Source: AP-15 sp963789025 (lineage in GTDB: Bacteria > Pseudomonadota > Alphaproteobacteria > ATCC43930 > CGMCC-115725). From it: 64,000 nucleotides of DNA. Under the pieces are notes generated by a model. The model was not told where the DNA came from and ran no database searches. It saw nothing but the letters and a program-made list of their open reading frames with translations. Of the stretch, positions 51,665 through 60,600 are shown piece after piece. Position 1 is the first letter of the stretch, and every line of letters starts with the position of its first letter. Both the position numbers and the translations under genes were made by a program. Location: contig CAWBIT010000004.1 of the NCBI GenBank assembly GCA_963789025.1, forward strand, positions 62,001-126,000, read 5' to 3'.

Positions 51665-52068
51665 GTTCGAGTGATCTCGACCCCGGCGGACCGCCTCGGG
51701 CCCGGGGCTCGGTGGGTTAGTGTATAAGCTGACCGATACTCGCAGCACCGGCTCCGAGAGGTAAACGCGGTTCTCAACTGCTTGCAACGCGAGCCGGACC
51801 GCCAGTCGGCCCGTGACGCGCTCGGACGGGGTCGGCGCGGAGTGTGACTTGGTGTGCGCCCGCCTTTTGGAATGCCACGCAGCCGATGGTGAGGGACTGC
51901 GCTACCGATTTCGAGACCGCAAAATCGCGGCGCGGTGTCCAGGCGTGCCCGCAACCAGATCGAACGCAAGACGATTCCAAATCATTGCAAACTATTCAAT
52001 GAGTTCTCCCCTTAGGCCCTCCGGCTAACATTCGACGCGGAGCGCGCTGACGAGCGCAAACTGGCGCG
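51665..52068 (+). repeat. Left copy of a ~400-bp inverted repeat flanking the aio region
   Basis: Aligns over its whole length with the reverse complement of 57056-57457, by eye with more than 90% identity. Identical anchor stretches include GATCGAACGCAAGACGATTC, TTGCAAACTATTCAATGAGT, TCTCCCCTTAGGCCCTCCGG and ACTCGCAGCACCGGCTCCGA. The repeat contains open frames in both directions but no recognisable gene. Confidence 0.9.
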
Positions 52069-52082
52069 GCTGTGAAGGCGCT

Positions 52083-52274
52083 TTGGCTAATTCTTTCCAA
52101 TCAGCTGACCGCCAAATGCTCAAACGCTATGGCCAGAACGCCCAGGCCGAAAGCGCCGCGCGCGTCGAGGAGCTCGCGGCCGACGGCGATCACAACCGCG
52201 TGGCGGTCTGGCGCCGGATCGCAGATGCCGTCATGCAGCTTGCGAACACAATACCGACCGGGCCGGTGAACTGA
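52083..52274 (+). CDS. Conserved small alphaproteobacterial protein, paralogue of 6784-6981
   Basis: TTG at 52083 with GAAGG upstream. QMLKRYGQNAQAESAARVEE and HNRVAVWRRIADAVMQLANT match the other copy (LKRHGEKALEESA, WRRITDAVGQLAN) residue for residue over much of the length, including the PTGPVN end. It lies 14 bases inside the left inverted repeat of the aio region. Function unknown. Confidence 0.6.
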   Translation: MANSFQSADRQMLKRYGQNAQAESAARVEELAADGDHNRVAVWRRIADAVMQLANTIPTGPVN

Positions 52275-52517
52275 CGGAAAGGGAAGGGGGGGCCGCAGAA
52301 GATCCCCATGGGGAGCGCCCTTGGCGCGTCCGTCATATCGAGCACACTGCTTTTGCCGATCGCCGAGCGGAAGAGGTCGGTTGCCGCCGCCGGCGTCTCT
52401 GACCCTGCAACAAAACCGTCACATACATATTGCCGGATCAATTCGGCAGACGCTATTCTGTCGAAATATCGAAACGTCCCCGCAACGGGACTCAGATGAC
52501 ATCACCGGGAGGGAGCC

Positions 52518-53045
52518 ATGAAGGGCGGAAATCGGCCGATCGAGCTGGGCCGTCGCCAGTTCCTCAGGGGTGGGGCGACCGCGGCGGCTGCCACGGTCGC
52601 AGCCGGAGCGATGGCGCGAAGCGCCGATGCCACGCCGGCCCTCGCCCGCATCACCTACCCGAGTGCCAAGCTCGTGAACATCAAAGACCTCAAAATCGAC
52701 CAGCCGGTCCTGATCGCCTATCCCGATAAAGACTCGCCCGGAGTGATCATCAAGCTCGGTCGCAAGGTCGAGGGTGGCGTCGGCCCTGACGGCGACGTCG
52801 TCGCCTTTTCGACACTCTGCCCGCACAAGGGCTATCCGCTCGGCTATGTCGCTGCCGACAAGACGCTCAACTGCCCGGGGCACTATTCGCGCTTCGACTG
52901 CGAGAAGGGAGGCCTCGAGATCTGGGGTCACGCCACGCAGAACCTGCCACAGTTTCGGCTGCGCGTCGCCAGCGATGGCGACATCTTCGCCGAGGGCGCC
53001 GACGAGCTGATCTACGGCCGCCTCAGCAATACCCTGACGGCGTGA
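52518..53045 (+). CDS. aioB: Arsenite oxidase small subunit, Rieske protein
   Basis: A 175-residue Tat-exported Rieske [2Fe-2S] subunit. The twin-arginine signal GRRQFLRGGATAAAATVAAG is at residues 11-30. Rieske motifs are FSTLCPHKGYPLGYV (C-x-H) and LNCPGHYSRFDCEKGG (C-P-G-H-Y), matching AioB. It passes electrons from the molybdenum subunit to cytochrome c in the periplasm and carries the Tat signal for the whole complex. GGGAGGGAG precedes the ATG. aioA follows after 13 bases, the standard order. No aioX/S/R regulators or cytochrome are in the window. Confidence 0.96.
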   Translation: MKGGNRPIELGRRQFLRGGATAAAATVAAGAMARSADATPALARITYPSAKLVNIKDLKIDQPVLIAYPDKDSPGVIIKLGRKVEGGVGPDGDVVAFSTLCPHKGYPLGYVAADKTLNCPGHYSRFDCEKGGLEIWGHATQNLPQFRLRVASDGDIFAEGADELIYGRLSNTLTA

Positions 53046-53058
53046 GGGGAGACGAACG

Positions 53059-55518
53059 ATGGCCTACAAGCGCAACATCGATCGCCTGCCGATTCCGCCC
53101 AAAGACGCGAAAGTCCAGAACGTCACTTGTCCGTTCTGCATCGTCGGCTGCGGCTACAAGGCGATCAGCTGGGACGTCGACAAGCAGGGCGGGCCCAAGG
53201 CAGCCGATAACCTCTTCGGCGTCGACCTTACGCGGCAACAGGAAGCGGAGACCGCGAATTGGTTCTCGCCCGCGATGTACAACATCGTCAAGCAGAACGG
53301 CCGCGAGGTCCAGCTGGTCATCAAACCGGATAAGGATTGCGAGGTAAATTCCGGCCTTGGCTCGATCCGCGGCGCGCGCCAGGGAGAACTCTCGTTCTCG
53401 ACGATCACCGGCACACAAGGCCAGCGACTGACGGAACCGCTCGTCTATCGCTATGGCGGCATGGTGCCGACATCCTGGGATGACGCGCTATGGCTCGCCG
53501 CCGAGGTGACCCGTCGCGTCATCGAGGAGCAAGGCGAGGACGGTGTGATCGTTTCCGCCTTTGACCACGGCGGCGCCGGCGGCGGTTACGAAAACACCTG
53601 GGCCACCGGCAAGCTCTATTTCGAGAGCATGAAAATAAAGAACATCCGCATCCACAATCGTCCGGCCTACAATTCCGAGGTCCATGCCACCCGCGACATG
53701 GGCGTCGGCGAGCTGAACAATTGCTACGAGGACGCCGAGCTTGCCGACACGATCGTTGCCGTCGGGACGAACGCCCTCGAGACCCAGACCAATTATTTCC
53801 TCAATCACTGGCTGCCGAACCTGCGGGGGACCACGGCCGATAAAAAGCGCCAGCAGCTCCCGAACGAGCAGCATGACGCGGTCCGCGTCGTCATCATCGA
53901 CCCGCGGCGTACCGTCACCGTAAATGCCTGTGAAGATGCGGCCGGAAAGGCGAACGTCCTTCACCTGGCGCTCGAATCGGGCACCGATCTGATCCTCTTC
54001 AACGCGCTGATGACCGAACTCGCGGCGAAGGGATGGCTCGATCGTGATTTCATCGGGAAGTCGACGACCGGTTTTGACGAAATGCTCGCCGCGAACAAGG
54101 TCGGCATCGATGAAGCCGCCCGCGTCACGGGTCTTAAGCCGGAGGACATCCGCAAGGCTGCGAGCTGGATTGCCGAGCCCAAGCAGGGCGGCGCCCGCCG
54201 GCGGACGATGTTTGCCTATGAGAAGGGCCTGATCTGGGGCAACGACAATTACCGGACCAACGGCGCCCTCGTGAACATCGCGCTGGCCACCGGAAACGTC
54301 GGCCGTCCCGGCGGGGGCTGCGTCCGCATGGGCGGCCATCAGGAAGGCTATGTCAGGCCCGACTATCCCGGCGGCAAGCCGGCTCCCTATATCGATCAGC
54401 TGCTGATCGACGGCAAAGGCGGCGTCCACCACATCTGGGCGTGCGACCATTTCAAGACCACGCTCAACGCCATGGAGTTCCGCCGCTTCTATAAGAAGCG
54501 GACCGATCTCGTGAAGTACGCGATGACCGACATCCCCTACGGTGATCGCGATCACATGGTCGACGCGATCATGGGCGCGATCCGGCAGGGCGGTCTTTTC
54601 AGCATCAATGTCGACATTGTACCGACCAAAATCGGCCAGGACGCCCATCTCGTTCTGCCGGCGGCGACCTCGGGCGAGATGAACCTCACCTCGATGAATG
54701 GTGAGAGGCGGATGCGGCTCACCGAGCGCTATATGGATCCGCCGGGCAGTGCAAAGCCCGATTGTCTCATTGTTGCAGGGTTAGCCCAGGCGCTCGAACA
54801 ATCGTGGCGGCGCGCCGGCAAAAACGACAATGCCGACAAGTTCAAGGGCTATGACTGGAAGACCGAAGAAGACGCCTTCATGGACGGCTATAACAAGCAC
54901 GCCGACGGTGGGAAGTTCGTGACTTACGAGCGATTGCGCGCGATGGGGACCAACGGTTTTCAAGAACCCGCCGTCGACTTCAAGGATGGGAAGATCATCG
55001 GCACCAAGCGTCTCTACGCGGACGGAAAATTCGGCAAGGAAGGCAAGGCCAAATTCATGCCGACCCAGTGGCGGGGGCTGGAAGCGCCCGGCAAACAGCA
55101 GGAGAAGGAGAAGTTTCCCTACCTCGTCAACAACGGGCGAGCCAATCACGTCTGGCAGTCGATCTATCTCGATCAGTACAATGATTTCGTGATGGGCCGC
55201 TGGCCGCTCCCGTTCCTCGAACTGAATCCGGAGGACATGAAGGAACTGAGGCTCAACGCCGGCGATCTGGTCGAGGTGTATAACGACAACGGCTCGACCC
55301 AGGCGATGGCTCAACCGCGGCCGACGGCAAAGCCGAAGCAAACGTTCATGCTATTCGCGTACCCGACCGGAACGATGGGAAACGTGGTATCGAAAGGCGT
55401 CAACGAACTGATCATCCCGAATTACAAGCAGACTTGGGCCAGCATCCGCAAGATCGCCGACGCGCCCGAGGCTACGCGCGCCCTAAGCTTCAAGTCCCAG
55501 GAATACCTCTCAGGCTGA
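53059..55518 (+). CDS. aioA: Arsenite oxidase large (molybdopterin) subunit
   Basis: An 819-residue molybdopterin enzyme of the DMSO reductase superfamily. VTCPFCIVGCGYK gives the C-x2-C-x3-C (Cys24, Cys27, Cys31) ligands of the [3Fe-4S] cluster; no fourth Cys, as in AioA. ISWDVDKQGGPKAADNLFGV, NRPAYNSEVHATRDMGVGEL (arsenite-pocket region), RPGGGCVRMGGHQEGYVRP and PAATSGEMNLTSMNGERRMR are AioA-typical. Length matches characterised enzymes (about 825). It oxidises As(III) to As(V) in the periplasm using the bis-MGD cofactor. GAGGGGAGA precedes the ATG. The gene is intact and co-transcribed with aioB. Confidence 0.97.
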   Translation: MAYKRNIDRLPIPPKDAKVQNVTCPFCIVGCGYKAISWDVDKQGGPKAADNLFGVDLTRQQEAETANWFSPAMYNIVKQNGREVQLVIKPDKDCEVNSGLGSIRGARQGELSFSTITGTQGQRLTEPLVYRYGGMVPTSWDDALWLAAEVTRRVIEEQGEDGVIVSAFDHGGAGGGYENTWATGKLYFESMKIKNIRIHNRPAYNSEVHATRDMGVGELNNCYEDAELADTIVAVGTNALETQTNYFLNHWLPNLRGTTADKKRQQLPNEQHDAVRVVIIDPRRTVTVNACEDAAGKANVLHLALESGTDLILFNALMTELAAKGWLDRDFIGKSTTGFDEMLAANKVGIDEAARVTGLKPEDIRKAASWIAEPKQGGARRRTMFAYEKGLIWGNDNYRTNGALVNIALATGNVGRPGGGCVRMGGHQEGYVRPDYPGGKPAPYIDQLLIDGKGGVHHIWACDHFKTTLNAMEFRRFYKKRTDLVKYAMTDIPYGDRDHMVDAIMGAIRQGGLFSINVDIVPTKIGQDAHLVLPAATSGEMNLTSMNGERRMRLTERYMDPPGSAKPDCLIVAGLAQALEQSWRRAGKNDNADKFKGYDWKTEEDAFMDGYNKHADGGKFVTYERLRAMGTNGFQEPAVDFKDGKIIGTKRLYADGKFGKEGKAKFMPTQWRGLEAPGKQQEKEKFPYLVNNGRANHVWQSIYLDQYNDFVMGRWPLPFLELNPEDMKELRLNAGDLVEVYNDNGSTQAMAQPRPTAKPKQTFMLFAYPTGTMGNVVSKGVNELIIPNYKQTWASIRKIADAPEATRALSFKSQEYLSG

Positions 55519-55604
55519 CGTTTCCGCACACCGGCGGGCTTGCGTCCGGTGCAGGGAACACTGTCACGCCGGCATGGCCGCCGGCGCCGGTCGCGCTTTC
55601 AACA

Positions 55605-56951
55605 TCAGCAACGCCAGCGATGCAGCAAGGACGCGCCACTTGGTCGTGCAGACGGTGCGGCTACCCCGAGCTCGGCCGACCGGATAGGCCGGTTCGGGAT
55701 CACCGCGAGGTAGGCGACTGCCGAGGCGAGCGCGATCACCGCACCAACCAGCAGGGCGGGAACAAAGGTGCCGGTCGCCTGCACAATGAACCCGGTTACG
55801 GTGGGAGCCAGCGCGCCACCGAGATATCCGCCGAAATTTTGGATGGAACCCAGGGATGCCGTGCAGTGGGCCGGTGCGGCGACTGAGGCCAGGGCCCACG
55901 ACATGCCGCTCGCGCCACCGGCGAAGAAGACCGCGGCCGAGATGGCCATAACCGCCACCACGTTGCTCGGCGTTTCAGCTGCCACGAAGGTGAATGCCGC
56001 CATTGCCACCAGTCCGGCGATGATCGGCAGCTTGCGCGAATTGATCGGCGAGAACCCGCCCGCCATCAGTCTGTCCGTAACCCAGCCTGCGCCGATGCTG
56101 CCCACCACGCCGCAGGCATAGGGGATGGCGGCCACGAATCCGGTGGCGCGGATCGACATGTGGCGCTGAATTTCCAGATAGCCTGGGAGCCACGCCTGAA
56201 ACAGCCAAACCATGTAGACGATCCCGAAGAAGCCGAGGATCAGGCCCCAGGTGACGCGGAACCCGAACAGCTGCCCCCACTCAGCCAATGTCACGTGCTG
56301 TGCCGGTGGCGGCTCCTCCTCGCCCTCGGTGAGGTGGTGTGCTTCTCCGGGGGAAAGCGCCGCCTCCGCTACTTCGCGATAAACGGTGTACCACAGGATA
56401 GCGACGACGATCCCGAGGAGACCCATGGAGACGAACATCCAGCGCCAACCGAAAGAGATCATCAGGACTGTCAGCAGCGGCGGTGCGATGGTGGGGCCCA
56501 GCGAGGAGGCGCAGTTCCAGATCCCTGTCGGCAATCCGCGGTCTCGCACGTTCCACCAGTCGCGTACGACGCGTGCTGCGCCGGAAAACATCGGCGCCTC
56601 GCCGGCACCGAGGAAGATGCGGGCGACAACGAACTGCCAGAAGCTCCCGACCAGACCAGCCGCCGCCTGGGCGAGCGACCAGACGAACAGGCCGAGGCCC
56701 AACAGGCGGCGCGGACCGACGCGGTCCGTCAGCGCCCCGCCGGGAAGCTGGCTGAAAGCGTAAGCCCAGAGGAATGCAGAAAGCAAAAGCCCCATATCGG
56801 CGATCGACAGGCCGAGTTCTTCACGGATCAGCGGATTGGCGATCGAGAGTGCAGCACGGTCGACATAGTTCAGCGTTCCGGCGATCACGAGAAGTACAAG
56901 GGCCGAAACTTGCACCCGCCTGATGCGGGGCGGAACACGGGCTTGGGCCAT
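55605..56951 (-). CDS. MFS transporter (anion:cation symporter-like)
   Basis: A 448-residue transporter with twelve predicted helices. VIAGTLNYVDRAALSIANPL (the NYxDRxxLSxA start of the ACS family), GGALTDRVGPRRLLGLGLFV (motif A), ARIFLGAGEAPMFSGAARVV and the second-half loop GWVTDRLMAGGFSPINSRKL. ACS members import organic anions or export acids. AGGAGGGG precedes the ATG. It is convergent with aioBA, 86 bases apart, inside the inverted repeats. The last 25 residues (SARPSGASLLHRWRC) look atypical, so the original stop may have been lost. Confidence 0.88.
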   Translation of the reverse strand: MAQARVPPRIRRVQVSALVLLVIAGTLNYVDRAALSIANPLIREELGLSIADMGLLLSAFLWAYAFSQLPGGALTDRVGPRRLLGLGLFVWSLAQAAAGLVGSFWQFVVARIFLGAGEAPMFSGAARVVRDWWNVRDRGLPTGIWNCASSLGPTIAPPLLTVLMISFGWRWMFVSMGLLGIVVAILWYTVYREVAEAALSPGEAHHLTEGEEEPPPAQHVTLAEWGQLFGFRVTWGLILGFFGIVYMVWLFQAWLPGYLEIQRHMSIRATGFVAAIPYACGVVGSIGAGWVTDRLMAGGFSPINSRKLPIIAGLVAMAAFTFVAAETPSNVVAVMAISAAVFFAGGASGMSWALASVAAPAHCTASLGSIQNFGGYLGGALAPTVTGFIVQATGTFVPALLVGAVIALASAVAYLAVIPNRPIRSAELGVAAPSARPSGASLLHRWRC

Positions 56952-57055
56952 GACAAACCCCTCCTTTTCCCGCTCATCTACTGTCGGACGAGACCGGGAT
57001 TGTCAATCTGGCCCAGTTTCATCGGGATTTCCCCGAGTTTGGTTCCCACAGCCGG

Positions 57056-57457
57056 CGCGCCAGTTTGCGCTCGTCAGCGCGCTCCGCGTCGAATGTTAGC
57101 CGGAGGGCCTAAGGGGAGAACTCATTGAATAGTTTGCAATAATTTGGAATCGTCTTGCGTTCGATCTGGTTGCGGGCACGCCTGCACACCGCGCCGCGAT
57201 TTTGCGGTCTCGAAATCGGTAACGCAGTTCCTCACCGTCGGCAGCGTGGCATCCCAAAAGGCGGGCGCACACCGAGTCACACTCCGCGCCGACCCCGTCC
57301 GAGCGCGTCCCGGGTCGACTGGCGGTCCGGCTCGCGTCAAGCGGTCGAGAACCGCGTTTACCTCTCGGAGCCGGTGCTGCGAGTATCGGTCAGTTTATAC
57401 ACTAACCCACCGAGCGCCGGGCCCGAGGCGGTCCGCCGGGCCGAGAAGCACTCGAAC
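57056..57457 (-). repeat. Right copy of the ~400-bp inverted repeat flanking the aio region
   Basis: Reverse complement of 51665-52068. It begins 105 bases upstream of the MFS start. A partial further copy of its inner part (GGTTGCAGGCACGCCCGAAC, GATTTTGCGGTCTCCAAATC) lies just outside at 57525-57580. Confidence 0.9.
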
Positions 57458-57615
57458 GGAATGCCACCCGAATCTGTTGGCACACCAATACGCACCGGCT
57501 TTGAAAGGCGAATTCGTTTCTCGATCGATCCGGTTGCAGGCACGCCCGAACACCGAGCCACGATTTTGCGGTCTCCAAATCGCACTCGAGCGGAATGCCC
57601 CGAATTTGTTGGCGG
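57449..57615. repeat. Two direct copies of a GGAATGCC...TTGTTGGC motif
   Basis: CACTCGAACGGAATGCCACC CGAATCTGTTGGC at 57449 and CACTCGAGCGGAATGCCCCG AATTTGTTGGC at 57583; an inverse copy is at 26391. Short direct repeats of this form are typical of transposase-binding sites near IS ends, but no matching IS is visible. Confidence 0.55.
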
Positions 57616-57690
57616 ACTATCGAACTCGGTAGAATAATCGGGAGGAAAGTGGTGCATTCTTCTGTCGGGCCGGTATTTCGGGAGAACGAG

Positions 57691-60600
57691 ATGGCTGCGA
57701 CATCGAGAGTAACGCGCGAGGTTTTGGATAGTTATCTGCGTTGCAAAACAAAGGGCTTCCTGACACTGGCGGGCAGGCACGGTATCGAGTCGGACTACGA
57801 GCGTTGGCGCATTGAATCGGGAGAACGCCAACGGCTGCGTGCAACAGCGAACCTTCTGGCAGGTTATCGGGGTTACCAGGTTAGTGAAGGCATAGTCTTG
57901 CTCGCATCCAAACTGCGAGAAGGAGTCGACGATCTCATCCTGCATGGCAGGTTCGAGAACGGAATCATTTCGATGAATTTAGATGCGCTAGTCAAAGCCG
58001 AACCTTTGGCGGCGCTGAGCCAAGGTCATTACATGCCAGTCCTTTTTCACGACGGGCCGATCCGCACGCCGGAAAAGTCTCTGATCGAGCTGTTTGCATT
58101 GCTTATATCGGAACTTCAGGAGATGGCACCTAATATTGGTCTCGTTTGCCGCAGTGAAGGAAAGCCCACGACTATACACCTCACTCCTGGGCTCGCAGTC
58201 GCCCGGAACTTGCTACGTGAGATCGCAGAACTGCTTCAAAACCTTCAATCTCCGATGCTCGTACTTAATAACCACTGCCAAACCTGTGTATTCCACGATC
58301 GTTGCCACAAGCAGGCGGTCGAAGACGACAATCTCAGCCTCCTGAGCGGGATGAACGAAGTTCAAATTAAACAATTGAATAGGAAGGGTATTTTTACAGT
58401 AAACCAACTCTCGTACACATTTAGATTGCGGCGAAAATCCAAACGTACGAAAAAATCTTCGCCGGCACACCATCTTCCTCTTCGCGCCCTTGCACTCCGA
58501 GAGACGAAGGTTTTCGTTCACGGCAGTCCTGCCGTTACCTATCCGGACACACGGATTTACCTCGATATCGAGGGAACGCCGCAGAGCCGTTCCTACTATC
58601 TCATCGGCGTGATCACGATCTCTAATGGGCATGAGACGCGTCATTCATTTTGGTCCGACACGTCAAGTGAACCGGATCAGATATGCATGTTTGCAGATTT
58701 CATGGATCATTTGGATCAGTACCCGGATTACTGCCTCCTGCACTTCGGTAAGTACGAGACCACGGCCCTACGACGTATCAGGGCCCGCATGACCGACCAA
58801 TATAAACGTCAGATAGACGGCGCACTGGGCCGGAGTGTCGATATTCTTAACGTAATCGGTTCCCATATCTACTTTCCGACATATTCCAACTCACTGAAAG
58901 AGATCGGCGGCTTTCTAGGTTATCAGTGGTCCGGTCCATTATCGTCGGGTTTACAGACCTTGGTGTGGAGAGATCGCTGGCTAACCGACCACGACCCTCT
59001 CCTAAAGGCCATGTTGATCCAATACAACTATCAAGATTGTGCTGCTTTGAAGGGCGTTGCCGAGTTTTTAGAGAAGATCGTCGCACCCGGGTTTTCTGGG
59101 TCATCTCAGCATGAACAGGGCGTCCAAGTCACGTCCACAAGTACTTTAGCCACGGAAAAGAATGAATGGCAGTTGTACGGACCAACAGACTACGCTCTTG
59201 AGGATTTTCGAACGATCAATCGCCTTGCCTATTTCGATTACCAGCGCGACAGAGTATTTGTTCGAACTAAGAAGAAGCCCACTAAGTCGTCCAACCGACA
59301 AAAACGGTTATCATTAAAGCCGAATAAGATAATAACTATGCGTGCAGCAAAGTGCCCTGTCTGCGATGGCAGGAACATAGAGGCGTTGACGCAGACATCG
59401 CACGAAATCCTGGATCTCAAGTTCATGAGTGGGGGAACCAAGAGATGGATAACGCGCTATGTATCCTGGCGATATCGCTGTGGTCGCTGTGGAAGTCGAT
59501 TCGTTCCAAACTCCTTTCAGCGATATCGACAGATACCCAAGTATGGGCGCGGAGTGATCAGTTGGTGCATTTACCAGTTGTTGCTTGGGGGCCAGAATTT
59601 GAACCGGATTCACAGATCTTTGCTGGACTTGTTCGGCATCCGGTTACCGAAGGAAACGGTATACCTATTCAAGGGTTCCGTCGCCGAATACTTTAAAACA
59701 GGCTACGAGAAGATATTGAAGGAACTTCTGAGTGGAAGGTTGATTCATATCGATGAAACCACGGTCAACCTGCAGAAAGACAAAGGATATGTGTGGGTAC
59801 TGGCGAGCACCGAGTCAGTTTATTTTTTCTATAGAACCTCACGCGAGGGCTCTTTCCTGCCTGAAATGCTGCAGAGGTTCAAGGGGGTGCTGGTATCAGA
59901 CTTCTACACCGCATACGACACCCTCGATATGCCTCAACAGCGCTGCCTGATCCATCTGATGCGAGATATGAACGAGGATCTGCTGAAGCATCCCTTTGAT
60001 AATGAGCTTAAATCTATTGCCAATAAATTCTCGTTGTTGCTAAAGGACATCGTTTATGCTATTGATCGATACGGACTTAGGAGACGCCATCTGAATAAAT
60101 ACCGTGCACGTGCAGAACGGTTTTGTGACTGGGTGATCGGTCAATCCTTTACTTCTGATGCGACAAAGACCTACGTTAGGAGAATTGCCAAATATAGGGG
60201 ACTTATGTTCACGTTCCTGGCGTACGATGGAATTCCATGGAACAACAATAATGCAGAGCATGCCATTAAAAGCTTCGCTAAATTTCGACGATTCTCAAAC
60301 GGGATTGCTACCGAGCGGACTATCAGAGAATATCTGGTGCTCCTGTCGATCTGCCTTACTTGCGAATACAGAGGCATAGATTTTTTAAAGGTACTTCGAG
60401 GTGATACCAAAGGTGATTACGGCTTTGGGCCCAAGCGAGTTATCCCACTCCAGCTGAGACCGCGGCGACTGCGGGAGGGTGAAGCCACGCTACGAACTGG
60501 TGCTCATCAATCTGAGGGGACCCTGCGCAATAAAGAGCATCGCGACCCGGGAGTCGTGGGTCTGAATAAGTTGCTCCCTGCGATGCTAGAAAAGCTTGGA

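Noticed and set aside
52190..52441. 83-residue minus-strand frame upstream of aioB
   Set aside because: It overlaps the small conserved plus-strand gene and has no protein-like signature.
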